Source: Azolla caroliniana (Eukaryota > Polypodiophyta). Taken from it: a stretch of 64,000 nt of DNA. Made by a program: the position numbers and the translations under genes. The notes below the pieces were generated by a model, which had not been told where the DNA came from, made no database searches, and saw nothing but the letters and a program-made list of their open reading frames with translations. The DNA is taken from NCBI GenBank assembly GCA_043228905.1, contig JBHGNT010000015.1:20088001-20152000 (forward strand), in the 5' to 3' direction. This document shows, one piece after another, positions 1 to 9,287 of this stretch; position 1 is the stretch's first letter; each line of letters begins with the position of its first letter.

Positions 1-1
1 T

Positions 2-1051
2 CAACCTCTCCCGCTCCCGCATCCGCCATGGTCATACATATCTATGGACTTCATCACCGACTTGCCACCATCTAAGGGACATGACTCCATCTTGGTAATC
101 GTGGACCGATTTACCAAAATGGCACATTTTATACCATGTTCCAAAGCCATCTCGGGCCCAGAGACAACAAATTTAATCTTAACAAATGTTGCGCACCTCC
201 ATGGGTTACTTGATGATATCGTCTCCGATTGTGGTGCCCCATTTATTTCCCATTTTTGGAAAAGTCTCTTCTATATTCTCAGCAACACCACCAAGTTATC
301 AATGACATTCCATCCACAAATAGACGAGCAGACGGAACACGTAAATCAAGTACTCGAGCAATATCTTCGATGTGCGGTGGGTTACCAACAAGACGATTGG
401 ACTATGTTCCTCCCCATGGCTGAATTCGCTTATAATAACACCCGTCATTCATCCATCGGAACCTCTCCATTCTTTGCCAACTTTGGTTTCCAACCTCGAT
501 TCAACATATGCCTTCCCTCTGGTTCGGTGAACCCCTCGGTTCAAGAGCGGGTGCGCCGTCTAAAAGAAATCCACCAAGATGTAACTCTTGAGCTCATTAA
601 TGCCCAAGATCGACTAAAGTCAATGGCCAACAATCTAGGGGCGGCGGCGCCCAACTTTCAAGTAGGCGACATGGTTTGGCTACTACGGCGCAATATCACA
701 ACCACTCGTCCCTGTTCAAAACTAGATTACACAAAATTGTGTCCTTTCCATATCTCCAAGTGTATCAATCACGTGGCCTACCGGCTCGACCTTCCACCCC
801 ACTATCGCATCCATGACGTTTTTCATGTATCCCTTTTGGAAGTTTACCACCCCTCTGTACTTCTCGGGTGGCAACCCGCTCGACCACCGCCCATCAAGTT
901 GGTGTCTGGCGATGAGTATGAAGTTGAAGAAATCCTTGACTCCAAGTTTCTACGTCGAAAACTCTATTATCTAGTACACTAGAAAGGATACCCGATATCT
1001 GATGCTACTTGGGAACCTCAACACCATTTGAAGAATGCAACCAAGGTAGTT
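2..1051 (+). pseudogene. gypsy polyprotein C-terminal part (integrase + chromodomain), broken
   Basis: The frame is open from base 2, upstream of the first ATG at 44, so the coding region starts outside the window. It encodes the integrase catalytic core: an Asp in the MDFITDLP segment, an Asp in SDCGAPF (the family usually has SDRGPQF, so Arg is changed to Cys), and a Glu in the EQTEHVNQ segment. A GDMVWL-type segment and a chromodomain (EYEVEEILD...) follow. A TAG at 980-982 falls where the chromodomain normally has a Trp codon, so translation stops inside the chromodomain. The family pattern resumes after it until 1051, where a retroinsertion splits the gene. The last codons lie at 1804-1875, ending in TAA. 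The copy is inactive. Integrase would insert the cDNA, and chromodomains steer insertion to modified chromatin. Confidence 0.85.
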
Positions 1052-1052
1052 C

Positions 1053-1802
1053 TGTATGAGATTGAGCCATTTGAATCTGTCTTATTCTGTATGAGATTGA
1101 GCAATTTTCTGTAGGAGATTGAAGAAAAGCAGATGGGATGCCAAAGAGAAACTAGTTGAGTCTGTGATGAATAGCCAATTTTTTTCAAGGAAAAGGAGGT
1201 GGATGTATTATGTGTCTTTCGTTATGGGTTTTGATTTGTTCTATGGCTGTTTGATTTGTTCCATGGCTGCATCATCGAGATGTCTCCAAAACATCGTACA
1301 TTTTCAGCATATGATCCCATGGAATATAAATCAATGGTAGTGGCAAAGAAGTTAAATGGCAGAGAATGGTTCTGGTTGGACAATGTCCCACATGTTCAAG
1401 CAAAGGTGAATGGAAATGAGGTGATAAAGAGGCTTATTCGTGCTAAAGTGGAGGCCTTTCCAAGGTTTATATGTGGTCTTATAGCTCGACGTAGCAATGG
1501 AATTTTCTCAAGGTTTATATGTGCTCCGCTAGCAAAGGTGTTATTGGCAACAATGTAGTTTTTTGATAATATGGTGGAGGCCTTTCCAAGGTGTATATGT
1601 GGTCTTATAGCTCGACGTAGCAATGGAATTTTCTCAAGGTTTATATGTGCTCTGCTAGCAAAAGTGTTATTGGCAACAATGTAGTTTTTTGATAATATGT
1701 ATTTGTGCAAAGGAAACAATATTATGTACTATTTGTATATTGCCTTTGGCTTTTTATTAATACCAATGGAGTATATTTTTATGGAAAAAAAGAAAAAAAA
1801 AT
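1053..1802 (+). mobile_element. poly(A)-tailed retroinsertion with 17-bp target duplication
   Basis: The 17 bases at 1036-1052 (TGCAACCAAGGTAGTTC) recur at 1803-1819 with one mismatch. The inserted piece ends in an A-rich tail (1779-1802). Taking it out rejoins the gypsy reading frame, which proves insertion into that element. A long target duplication plus A tail is the signature of LINE-machinery retroposition. The body has no coding region I recognise. Its last 70 bases (from about 1728) closely match the end of the PPR relic at 43532-43608. The 5' part contains short repeats of a GTATGAGATTGAGC motif. Confidence 0.8.
1448..1699 (+). repeat. 126-bp tandem duplication, two copies
   Basis: Bases 1448-1573 are repeated at 1574-1699 with an exact 126-base period and only a few substitutions. 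Each copy runs from GTGGAGGCCTTTCC to TTTTGATAATATG. Both lie in the retroinsertion at 1053-1802. Each copy also contains a shorter internal repeat (CAAGG followed by TTATATGTG). Confidence 0.9.
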
Positions 1803-1888
1803 TGCAACCGAGGTAGTTCGTGCTTTTCACCTCCGCTACACACACAAGCCTGCGCCGCATAGAAGTCGGCGCTAAACATGGGGGATAA

Positions 1889-1964
1889 TGTCACGATCAT
1901 GTCAAGATTCAAACTCTTAACATGATCGTGTTATAATCGAGTGTTATGTGTTAACCAACATATC
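1889..1964 (+). repeat. gypsy 3' LTR, left part
   Basis: This begins TGTCACGATC directly after a purine-rich tract. It contains a perfect 11-base inverted repeat, CACGATCATGT (about 1892-1902) against ACATGATCGTG (about 1920-1930). It is cut at 1964 by the copia insertion, and the LTR continues at 7957. Confidence 0.75.
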
Positions 1965-2003
1965 TGTAAACGTAAGTGTTTGCGGAAGCGTAAAACAGAG
2001 AAC

Positions 2004-2059
<56 letters not shown>

Positions 2060-2395
2060 GAGAGCAGAACACAATTTCAAAATTATATCAAGACTCTGTA
2101 TCTACACACTGTGCTAAGTAGCACTATTTATACAAGTCCTCTTGGGACTGACTGACGTACCATGTTCTTCAATGCTCACACGAGCATCTGACACTTACTA
2201 CGAGACTATAGCTACCTAGTAGTCTATCCTATACTAGGCTTCCGATTGGACTTCCGGTTACGGATTGCACCCGGCCTCCACTGCTTGCCGGTTCGGTTGC
2301 TCACCGTCATACCGATCCGTTTCGCCCGATCCGTCTCGCTTACCGGCTCCGGCTTATTCAGTCGATCCGGCTCCGGTTGAGCTTGCCGCTCAGCA
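1965..2395 (-). repeat. copia 3' LTR
   Basis: TG...CA boundaries match the right LTR. It contains an (AG)n tract (about 2007-2064) and, in minus orientation, a TATAAATA box at 2125-2132. The inner end adjoins the polypurine tract (minus strand GAGGGGGAG, plus-strand 2396-2404). Confidence 0.92.
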
Positions 2396-2404
2396 CTCCC
2401 CCTC
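2396..2404 (-). other. copia polypurine tract
   Basis: Reading the minus strand, a GAGGGGGAG tract stands immediately before the TG that starts the 3' LTR. This is the usual plus-strand primer position for LTR elements, and it fixes the LTR boundary. Confidence 0.8.
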
Positions 2405-2686
2405 AAGCTCAACCTGAGGTGGGGTCGTAGTGTCGACCTCTGTGGCAGTCGGTTCTTCCAACCGACTTCTCCTGGCATCACTCCGCCTTGCTCGCGCTCC
2501 TCGTCCGGTCCGGTCCCGTTTGCCGTGACCCCTTTGGTTCTGCGCGCCTCGACCCTCTCGGTCGGCATGTCTGCTCAATAGGCCCATCTCAGCACTCACG
2601 TTGTTGTGACTCCGGCGCTTGCCGATCCATCGGTTCTCCCACGATGGCATCGACTTCCGTTGTGTCCATGTCCCCTTGGCCTTCAG

Positions 2687-5600
2687 TCAATCCGACTCAT
2701 CCAGATCCATCTGTTGGTCCGAGTCAGCTGTCTCCGACTCGTTCCAGCTCTTGTCCGAATCGGTACACTCCGATTCGACTTCCGGCTTCAGGCCTCTCAC
2801 CACATCGGACCACATCCGAGTCTTGGCCTTCTCCATGCTTCCCTCAGCTTCTTCAGCCGGTGAACCGAAATCGAATTCTTCATTTGACTCCGCATCATGG
2901 TCAGTACCGTCGTGATGACCTCCGCACAGCATGCACTTCTCTTCCTGAGTGCACAACTCTTCTTCACAACCGCTTGCTCCGACCTGTTCGAATGTCTCGA
3001 CTTCCTTCGTCGACTCGGCTTCCTTCATCTTCTTGTCTCCTCTTCTTCCGGCTCTCCTCTTACCGACGGGTTCAACAATTTTTTGGCCTTTGCCCGTTTC
3101 GGTAGAGACTTTGCCCTTGCTTCTCCCCCTCAAGTGCGGCACGTCGAGATGCTGAATACCAAGCATGTCGGTAAAGTGCTGCAACTTGTCCAATCCAAGC
3201 GGCTTGGTGAAGATGTCGGCAACTTGCCGATCCATATGAACATACCGTAGGTCAACTTCACCGCTCAGGACCCGCTCACGCACGAAGTGGTAGTGCACCT
3301 CGATGTGCTTTGTGCGAGCATGGAACACAGGGTTCTTGGCGAGCTGCAGGCTACTCATGTTATCGCAGTAAATCGGGATCGGGGTCGGTACCTCGATCCG
3401 CAAGTCTCGCAGAAGTCGCCGAAGCCAGATGGCTTCACAAGTGGCAACGGTAGCGGCCCAGTACTCAGCCTCAGTGCTTGACAATGCCACTGTGGGCTGC
3501 TTCTTACTACTCCATGCAACGGCCGCGCTACCTATGGAGAACATGTATCCGGAAGTGGAGCGGCGATCAGACGCATCGCCGACCCAGTCAGCATCTGTGT
3601 AACCGACAAGCTCTTCGGGTATACCTCGCCGGTATAACAGTCCCCGGTCCTTAGTGCCGCTGACATACCGTAATATTCGTTGCGCGCACTGAAGGTGCTC
3701 CACGGTCGGCTTCTGCATGAACTGACTTACCATGCCGACCGGATAGCTGATGTCGGGTCGGGTGATGGTTAAGTAGATCAGGCTTCCGACAACCTGTCGG
3801 AACCGTTTCTCATTGCAGGTTGGTCCAGAGTTGGGACGGAGCTTCTGGTTCCGGTCCAGGGGTGTGGAGATAGGTCGGCAATCCGTCATGCCGAACTTAT
3901 ACATCATATTCAACACGTAATGTCGTTGTGAGAGAAATATGCCGTTGGGGGTCCGAATCACTTCGATCCCAAGAAAATAATGAAGGTCCCCCAGGTCCTT
4001 CATTTCGAATGCGTCCGACAACTGGGACTTGACGCGGTTGATTTCGGGAAGACCCGGTCCGGTGATGACTAAATCATCCACATACAAGAGTATACATACC
4101 GAACCGTCAGAGCCTTGCCGGATGAACAACGAAGAGTCCGACTTAGAGACAGCAAACCCTAGCTTACGCAACCGGTGTGTGATCTTCGCGTTCCAAGCTC
4201 GGGGGGCTTGCTTCAAGCCGTAAAGCGACTTCTTCAGTCGGCATACCGCCGACTTGTTCATCTCCGATTGAAATCCAGGGGGCTGAGTCATAAAGACTTC
4301 TTCTTCAAGCTCTCCTTGAAGGAAGGCGTTCTTCACATCCATCTGGTGAAGATGCCACCCCCTTGCCGCAGCAACCGCCAGTACCACACGAACCGTCGTC
4401 ATCTTTGCCACAGGAGCGAAGGTCTCGTCGTAGTCGATTCCGTGGGTCTGCTCGTATCCCTTCGCCACTAACCAGGCTTTGTACCGGTTAACAGAACCGT
4501 CGGCGTTGTACTTGACCTTGTACACCCACTTGCATCCGATCGGTTTACAGTGACAGGGAGGATCAACTAGGTCCCAAGTTTCGTTGGCATCGAGTGCCCG
4601 CATTTCTTCGTCCATAGCGGCACGCCAATTTGCGTCCTTTGCCGCTTCTGCGTAGCTCTCCGGCTCACGCACTTATGTTACCTTAGTCATGTATGCATAA
4701 TGATGCGCCATGTATTCATTGTACCCGTACCGCATGACGGGATCCTTCTGGCGGGTTGATCGGCGCAACGCACCGTCACCTGATTTGAGGCCCTTCTTGG
4801 CCAGTTCGGTCTTCGTTGCCGAAGATTCGCCTTTCTCCTTTCCGGAGTCGGATACGCACCGATCCGACTCATCGTTGCCGGTTTCGAATTCCGGCATCTT
4901 CCTCTTCCCCTTCTCTTTGCGCGTGAACCGTTTCCTCGGTGCCTTGCACGGGGAGAGCACGGCAGAGTCTCCACCACTTGCTGTCTCTTCATCCGACTGG
5001 TCCAACCGACTCAGTCGCTCGTTCGGTCCACTCAACCGTAACGATTCCAGACTCTCATCTTGAGTCCCGGCTTCATCATCCTCTGCCAGGGCTGATTCAG
5101 GCTCACTGGCCTGATCTTCCGGCATTGGGTCGGGATCGGAAGTCGGAGTCGGTACGGAGTACCAAGATGCCGATTCATCGAACTCGACATCCCGGCTAAC
5201 TTGGACTTCCTTCGTCCGGGGGTTATAGCACGTATACCCCTTTTGCTCTTGAGCATAGCCGACTAGGATGCATTTTTCCGATTTTGCATCCAGCTTTCTC
5301 CGCTTCTGATCCGGCACATGCACATACGCTATGCTGCCAAATATCCAAAGGTGTCTTAAGTTCGGCTTGCGCCCGAAATACAGCTCATGAGCTGACACCT
5401 TGTCACCAATGCGGTTTTGTATGTAGATGGCCGTCTGGACCGCCTCCGCCCAGTAGAACCGGGGCATGCTCTTCTCCTCCAGCATTGCCCTTGCCGCTTC
5501 GACGAGTGTCCGGTTCTTCCTTTCGGCCACACCGTTTTGCTCCGGTGTGTATCTGCAACTGAACTCTCGCCGAATTCCCTTCTGCTGCAGATAACTAGTG

Positions 5601-6190
5601 AATTGGCCAGAAAAATATTCCTTTCCGCCATCCGACCGAAGGCATTTGATCTTCCTCTCCGATTCCCGTTCCACCATCTTCTGGAGGCTCTGGAAACAGT
5701 CGAAGACTTCGCTCTTCCGCTCAATGAGGTAGATCCAAGTATGTCGAGTATAGTCATCGATGAAGGAGACGAAGTATCGGCTCCCGCCAAGGCTTACACT
5801 TTGTGCCGGTCCCCACACATCCAAATGGATGAGATCGAGCTTGTTACGGCTCCGGTTCCGTTCGGTGGGGAATGGAAGCCGGTGTTGCTTCCCAAGTTGG
5901 CAAGCTTCACAAATTTCGGCTCTCCGGCCTCTGAACTTTGGCAAACCAAAAACGACTTGTTTCGTTTGCAAGTCTTGAAGCCTCCGGTAGTTGATGTGGC
6001 TTATCCGCTTGTGCCACAGGTCGATGTCCGACTCGACCTTCTGTCATTCCGCGAACAGAGCGGTGCCAAAGTCATTGGTGTTGAGGATAAACATCCCCCC
6101 GTCTCTGCGCCCTTGCGCAATGACTTCGCCCTCATCCTCAATGAAGCACCCGAGGTGCGTAAACCGCACCTGCATCCCCTGGTCGACAAT
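2687..6190 (-). pseudogene. copia pol: integrase, reverse transcriptase, RNase H, acidic tail
   Basis: This continues the gag frame with no frameshift. Stops lie at 6191-6193 (TAG), 6044-6046 (TGA) and 4673-4675 (TAA). The part at 4676-5971 has the CEACQLGK zinc-binding segment and the integrase triad: Asp in HLDVWGP, Asp in RSDGGKEY, Glu in NGVAERKN. The part at 2687-4672 has the copia RT (WVYKVK, DVKNAFLQG, LYVDD) and RNase H (YTDADWVGD, STEAEY, YCDN, RTKHIEV). After the usual end near TKPLGLDKL the frame runs on for about 155 residues (about 2687-3155) with a CMLCGGHHD segment and a very acidic end. Because all breaks are single-base nonsense changes, the copy is inactive but young. Confidence 0.9.
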
Positions 6191-7432
6191 CTAACCGACG
6201 GACACTAGGTTCTTCGTTATTGTCGGAACGTGTAATACGTTCATCAGCTTCCCTTTTTGTCCGACGTGGCTTAGAGGGACTTCTCCGACGTGCACGATTG
6301 GGTGAGGAGTGTCATCTCCGGTTTCGACTACTCCTGGTTGATCCGGTTTCTCCAGAAAGGAGAACCACTCTTTGTGGCTCGTCATGTGGTTCGACGCGCT
6401 AGAATCAACATACCACACTTCCTCCGTTTTGGAAGTGGTCTTCTTCATTGAGTTTGCCTTGTGATTCATCACCAAGGCTGGCCCCTTACCGGCCTTTCCG
6501 GTTCCGGATCCTCCTGATCCGTTTGCGTAGTGCAAGTTTTGCCGGCCATCCTTACCGGTCTTGCCGGATCCGGATTTGTCTGAATCGGCACGCTTTCTCC
6601 AGCACTCGCTTTCCCTGTGGCCTTTTTTGCCACAGTACCAGCATTCCGTAGCGGATTTGTCTTGCCGGCCTCCGGCACCGCCTTGACTCCCCCTACTTGT
6701 GGAAGTCCCGGAACTGTTGTCGGCACGCTCATAGTGCCTCCGTTCCTGCTCTTGCCGGCCGCCTCCATTGCGTGCCGACCCACCTCTTCCACCACGCCCA
6801 CGGAGCCGATCCGTTCCCGTGTACAACATTTGGTTGTCCGGGGATGCACTGTTAGATGCACCGGCGTGGTTCTCCTCTACAAGGAGCATCGACTGTAAGT
6901 CGAAGAATGAGGGGGTATTCTCCCTTGTACACACCGCAGTCCAGAACGCTCCGAACTTGGACACCAGGCCTCCGAGACATACCTGCACCATCTCGTCTTC
7001 CTCTACGGTAACATTGATAGAGGCGAGCGAGTCGCAGATCTCCTTTATCCGGCCCGTGTAGTCTGCCACGGACATGTTCTTCTGTCGAACATTGCTCAAC
7101 TCCTGTCTGAGTTGCAGCTTCCGGGCAGTGGTGCTTGCGGCGAAAACCTTTTTCAGGTTCCCCCAAGCATCCTTCGGTGTCTTGGCATCACGGATGTGGC
7201 TGAGCAGCTGATCGCCGACACTGGACGCGAAGCAGTACATCACCCTGCTTGCCGCCTGTTCCCATACCAGGAAGTCCTTGTATGCCGAGTCTAGCGCCGC
7301 ATCATTCGCTCCTTCGACATAACTCCAGTACCCGTGTCCAAGCAGGTACTGGTGCATCTTGTAAGACCAGGATGCGTAGTTGCTCCTGTCGAGCTTCTCC
7401 ACCGGGAGCGACGTAGCCATGCCTCTATCCAT
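6191..7432 (-). pseudogene. copia gag and protease segment
   Basis: This 413-codon stretch starts at an ATG close to the 5' LTR. Residues about 10-190 are a UBN2-type gag. Residues 210-260 are rich in Gly, Arg and Ser. A zinc knuckle of form CX2CX4HX4C runs from C264 to C277. The aspartic protease segment is WYVDSSASNHM near residue 340. The family normally has Asp-Ser-Gly at the active site, but here the Gly is Ser (D343-S344-S345), which probably harms the protease. The reading ends at a TAG where the family usually continues into the protease/pre-integrase linker. Confidence 0.88.
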
Positions 7433-7514
7433 GTCTTCTATTGTGTCTGTTTTCGACCTGTTAGGGTTTTCTTCTCAAGAGTAAATGTCTGCAGCAGAAG
7501 TTCTCAACCCTCGC

Positions 7515-7526
7515 GCTCTGATACCA
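7515..7526 (-). other. copia primer-binding site (initiator Met tRNA type)
   Basis: On the minus strand TGGTATCAGAGC follows directly after the CA that ends the 5' LTR. This is the standard plant copia primer-binding site, complementary to the 3' part of initiator methionine tRNA. Confidence 0.88.
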
Positions 7527-7951
7527 TGTAAGCGTAAGTGTTTGCGGAAGCGTAAAACAGAGAACAACAGAGAGAGAGAGAGAGCGAGCGAGAGAGACAG
7601 AGAGAGCAGAACACAATTTCAAAATTATATCAAGACTTTGTATCTACACACTGTGCTAAGTAGCACTATTTATACAAGTCCTCTTGGGACTGACTGACGT
7701 ACCATGTACTTCAATGCTCACACGAGCATCTGACACTTACTACGAGACTATAGCTACCTAGTAGTCTATCCTATACTAGGCTTCCGATTGGACTTTCGGT
7801 TACGGATTGCACCCGGCCTCCACTGCTTGCCGGTTCGGTTGCTCACCGTCATACCGATCCGTTTCGCTCGATCCGTTTCGCTCGATCCGTCTCGCTTACC
7901 GGCTCCGGCTTATTCAGTCGATCCGGCTCCGGTTGAGCTTGCCGCTCGACA
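7527..7951 (-). repeat. copia 5' LTR
   Basis: TG...CA ends match the left LTR. It carries a shorter AG tract and an extra 14-base duplication (TTTCGCTCGATCCG, near 7861-7890) that the left LTR lacks. A target duplication ATATC follows at 7952-7956. Confidence 0.92.
7667..7674 (-). promoter_or_regulatory. TATA box of the copia 5' LTR
   Basis: TATAAATA on the minus strand, preceded by a GC-richer segment. It lies about 235 bases before the gag ATG, a fitting place for the LTR promoter core. The same box occurs in the other LTR at 2125-2132. Confidence 0.55.
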
Positions 7952-7956
7952 ATATC

Positions 7957-8230
7957 TAATATACAATCATGTGTATAATTCCTCCTTGTAGTTTTAAGCT
8001 AGCATCATGTGCATAATCACTCCCTCGTATTATAATTTTACACTTGGCACATGCATGCGTATACATGCTCTATTATATCACATGTGTGCAACAAGTATGC
8101 ATGCCGGTTAGTATAAATAATTGAGTTCACCTTGAATGAATTCAAGGTGAACAACACCAGTTAATGATATTTGCTCTTTTGCGCTTGCCAATCGTGTCCT
8201 TGTAGTTTCATTCTTCTTATGTCCTTAACA
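7957..8230 (+). repeat. gypsy 3' LTR, right part
   Basis: This resumes the LTR interrupted at 1964, starting after the second ATATC. A TATAAATA at about 8112-8119 could be the LTR promoter core. It is followed by a short inverted repeat, TTCACCTTGAAT against ATTCAAGGTGAA (about 8128-8152). The exact end is not fixed because the 5' LTR is outside the window. Confidence 0.55.
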
Positions 8231-8242
8231 GTCTACAACTCC

Positions 8243-8713
8243 TAACAATCGGTAACAGTTCGATTCGGTTAGATTCAAGAGGGTCAAAACCAAACCGTTT
8301 AACAATTTTGAAACTTGAACCAAACCATGAAACTGTTAAGTCGAATCGTTAAACTTTTTCAAACCATTTAAAACGTAAAAATCGTGGTTTCGTGGCTCAG
8401 TTTCGGTTTCGGTTTTCAACTTAGGTTTAATTTTTAATTTTTTAAATTTATAATATTTCATTTTAAATTTTTTTTTAAATTTTAAAGATATTCCTAAAAT
8501 GTGAGAATAAGGTCTAACAATGAAAAGATTGTTTTAAAACAATCTTTTTAATCTTTTTAAAAATAATAATAAACCGGTAAACTATTTAAACTGTGATTTC
8601 TGATTGTTGAAACCACACCGAAACTGAACCAAACCGTTTTAAAATACCTAAACCTAAACCGAACCGATGAAACCGTTAAACCGCGGTTTCGCGGTTCAAT
8701 TCGCCGATTGTTA
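8243..8713. mobile_element. hAT-like MITE, about 471 bp
   Basis: The ends are inverted: TAACAATCGG at 8243 against CCGATTGTTA ending at 8713. They are flanked by an 8-base direct repeat with one mismatch (ACAACTCC 8235-8242, ACGACTCC 8714-8721). An 8-bp duplication is typical of hAT transposons. The inside is full of short subterminal motifs (AACCGAACCG, CGGTTT and complements) and holds no coding frame. Non-autonomous status is inferred from the lack of a transposase. Confidence 0.68.
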
Positions 8714-8817
8714 ACGACTCCAACGGCTTTGCCCTAAACCATAACCATAAAAAAGCTATTATATGATATTCCTAAAAGAAAAAAGAAGAAATATATATAT
8801 ATATATATATATATATA

Positions 8818-9279
8818 GGAATGGGCTATTTGCCCCCCCCCCCCCCCCCCCCCGAAAACAAAAAAACCTTTTTGGCCCACTAAAAAAAAAACTTTTTGGC
8901 CCCCTAAAAAAATAACTTTTTGGCCCCTCTATTTTGGCTATTTTGGCTATTGTGGTGGATAAGCATAGTGACAATAGAAAAGTCACTTTCAAGTCCTCCT
9001 CCTCCTCCAGTGGTGGCACCCAGCAGCCACCACCGACCCTCCCCATCGCCTAAGACATCATGTAAAACGTGATTGATTGGAATCCACAGTATTGATTGGA
9101 AACGTGAGGAAGAAGAAGAAGAAGAAAGAGAAAGAAGGAAGAGTAACTACGCCTTTTTTTGGGGGGGAGGTGGGGGGGTTTAGCCAAAATAGGGGGGCCA
9201 AAAAGTTTTTCTCTTTTTTAGGGGGCCAAAAAGTTTTTTATTTCTTTTTTTTTTTTGGGGGGGGGGGGGGGCCCATTCC
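8818..9279. mobile_element. fold-back/MITE-like element in a TA microsatellite, about 462 bp
   Basis: Left end GGAATGGGC plus a C-run (8833-8853) mirrors right end GCCCATTCC after a G-run (about 9257-9270). Inside, segments with CTTTTTGGCCC and CTATTTTGGCTA recur as reverse complements on the right (GGGCCAAAAAG, TAGCCAAAATA). The long imperfect arms surround a centre of about 170 bases. Both sides are TATATA: (AT)n at 8791-8817 and TATATATA at 9280. No coding capacity. The superfamily cannot be told from the ends. Confidence 0.6.
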
Positions 9280-9287
9280 TATATATA

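Larger units (their letters stand above)
1965..7951 (-). mobile_element. complete Ty1/copia retrotransposon (Tork/Tnt1-like)
   Basis: The element is on the minus strand with two long terminal repeats of 431 and 425 bases. These differ by about six or seven substitutions, a 14-base duplication and microsatellite length. It is flanked by the 5-bp direct repeat ATATC (1960-1964 and 7952-7956). A primer-binding site TGGTATCAGAGC abuts the 5' LTR and a purine tract GAGGGGGAG abuts the 3' LTR. Gag, protease, integrase, RT and RNase H appear in copia order in one frame. Three in-frame stops make this copy non-autonomous. Its GC-rich coding region stands out from the AT-rich surroundings. It sits in the LTR of the older gypsy element. 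The lineage name is inferred from domain order and PBS. Confidence 0.93.
1..8230 (+). mobile_element. Ty3/gypsy chromovirus, 3' half, with nested insertions
   Basis: The window opens inside a Ty3/gypsy element on the plus strand. In order it shows the integrase core, a chromodomain, a purine tract (ACATGGGGGATAA, 1876-1888) and an LTR starting TGTCACGATC at 1889. The order integrase, chromodomain, 3' LTR places it among chromoviruses. Gag, protease, RT and the 5' LTR lie outside the window. The element is interrupted by a retroinsertion at 1053-1802 and by a whole copia element at 1965-7951. Its right end is uncertain: the LTR may end near 8230 (..TTAACA) or run on past the hAT-like element at 8243-8713. 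Confidence 0.85.

Noticed and set aside
2488-3105. 205-codon plus-strand frame rich in Ser, Pro and Arg
   Set aside because: Opposite strand of the copia C-terminal tail and 3' untranslated part; no independent evidence.
5417-6208. 263-codon plus-strand frame in the copia region
   Set aside because: Shadow of the pol frame on the opposite strand, which has all the conserved motifs.
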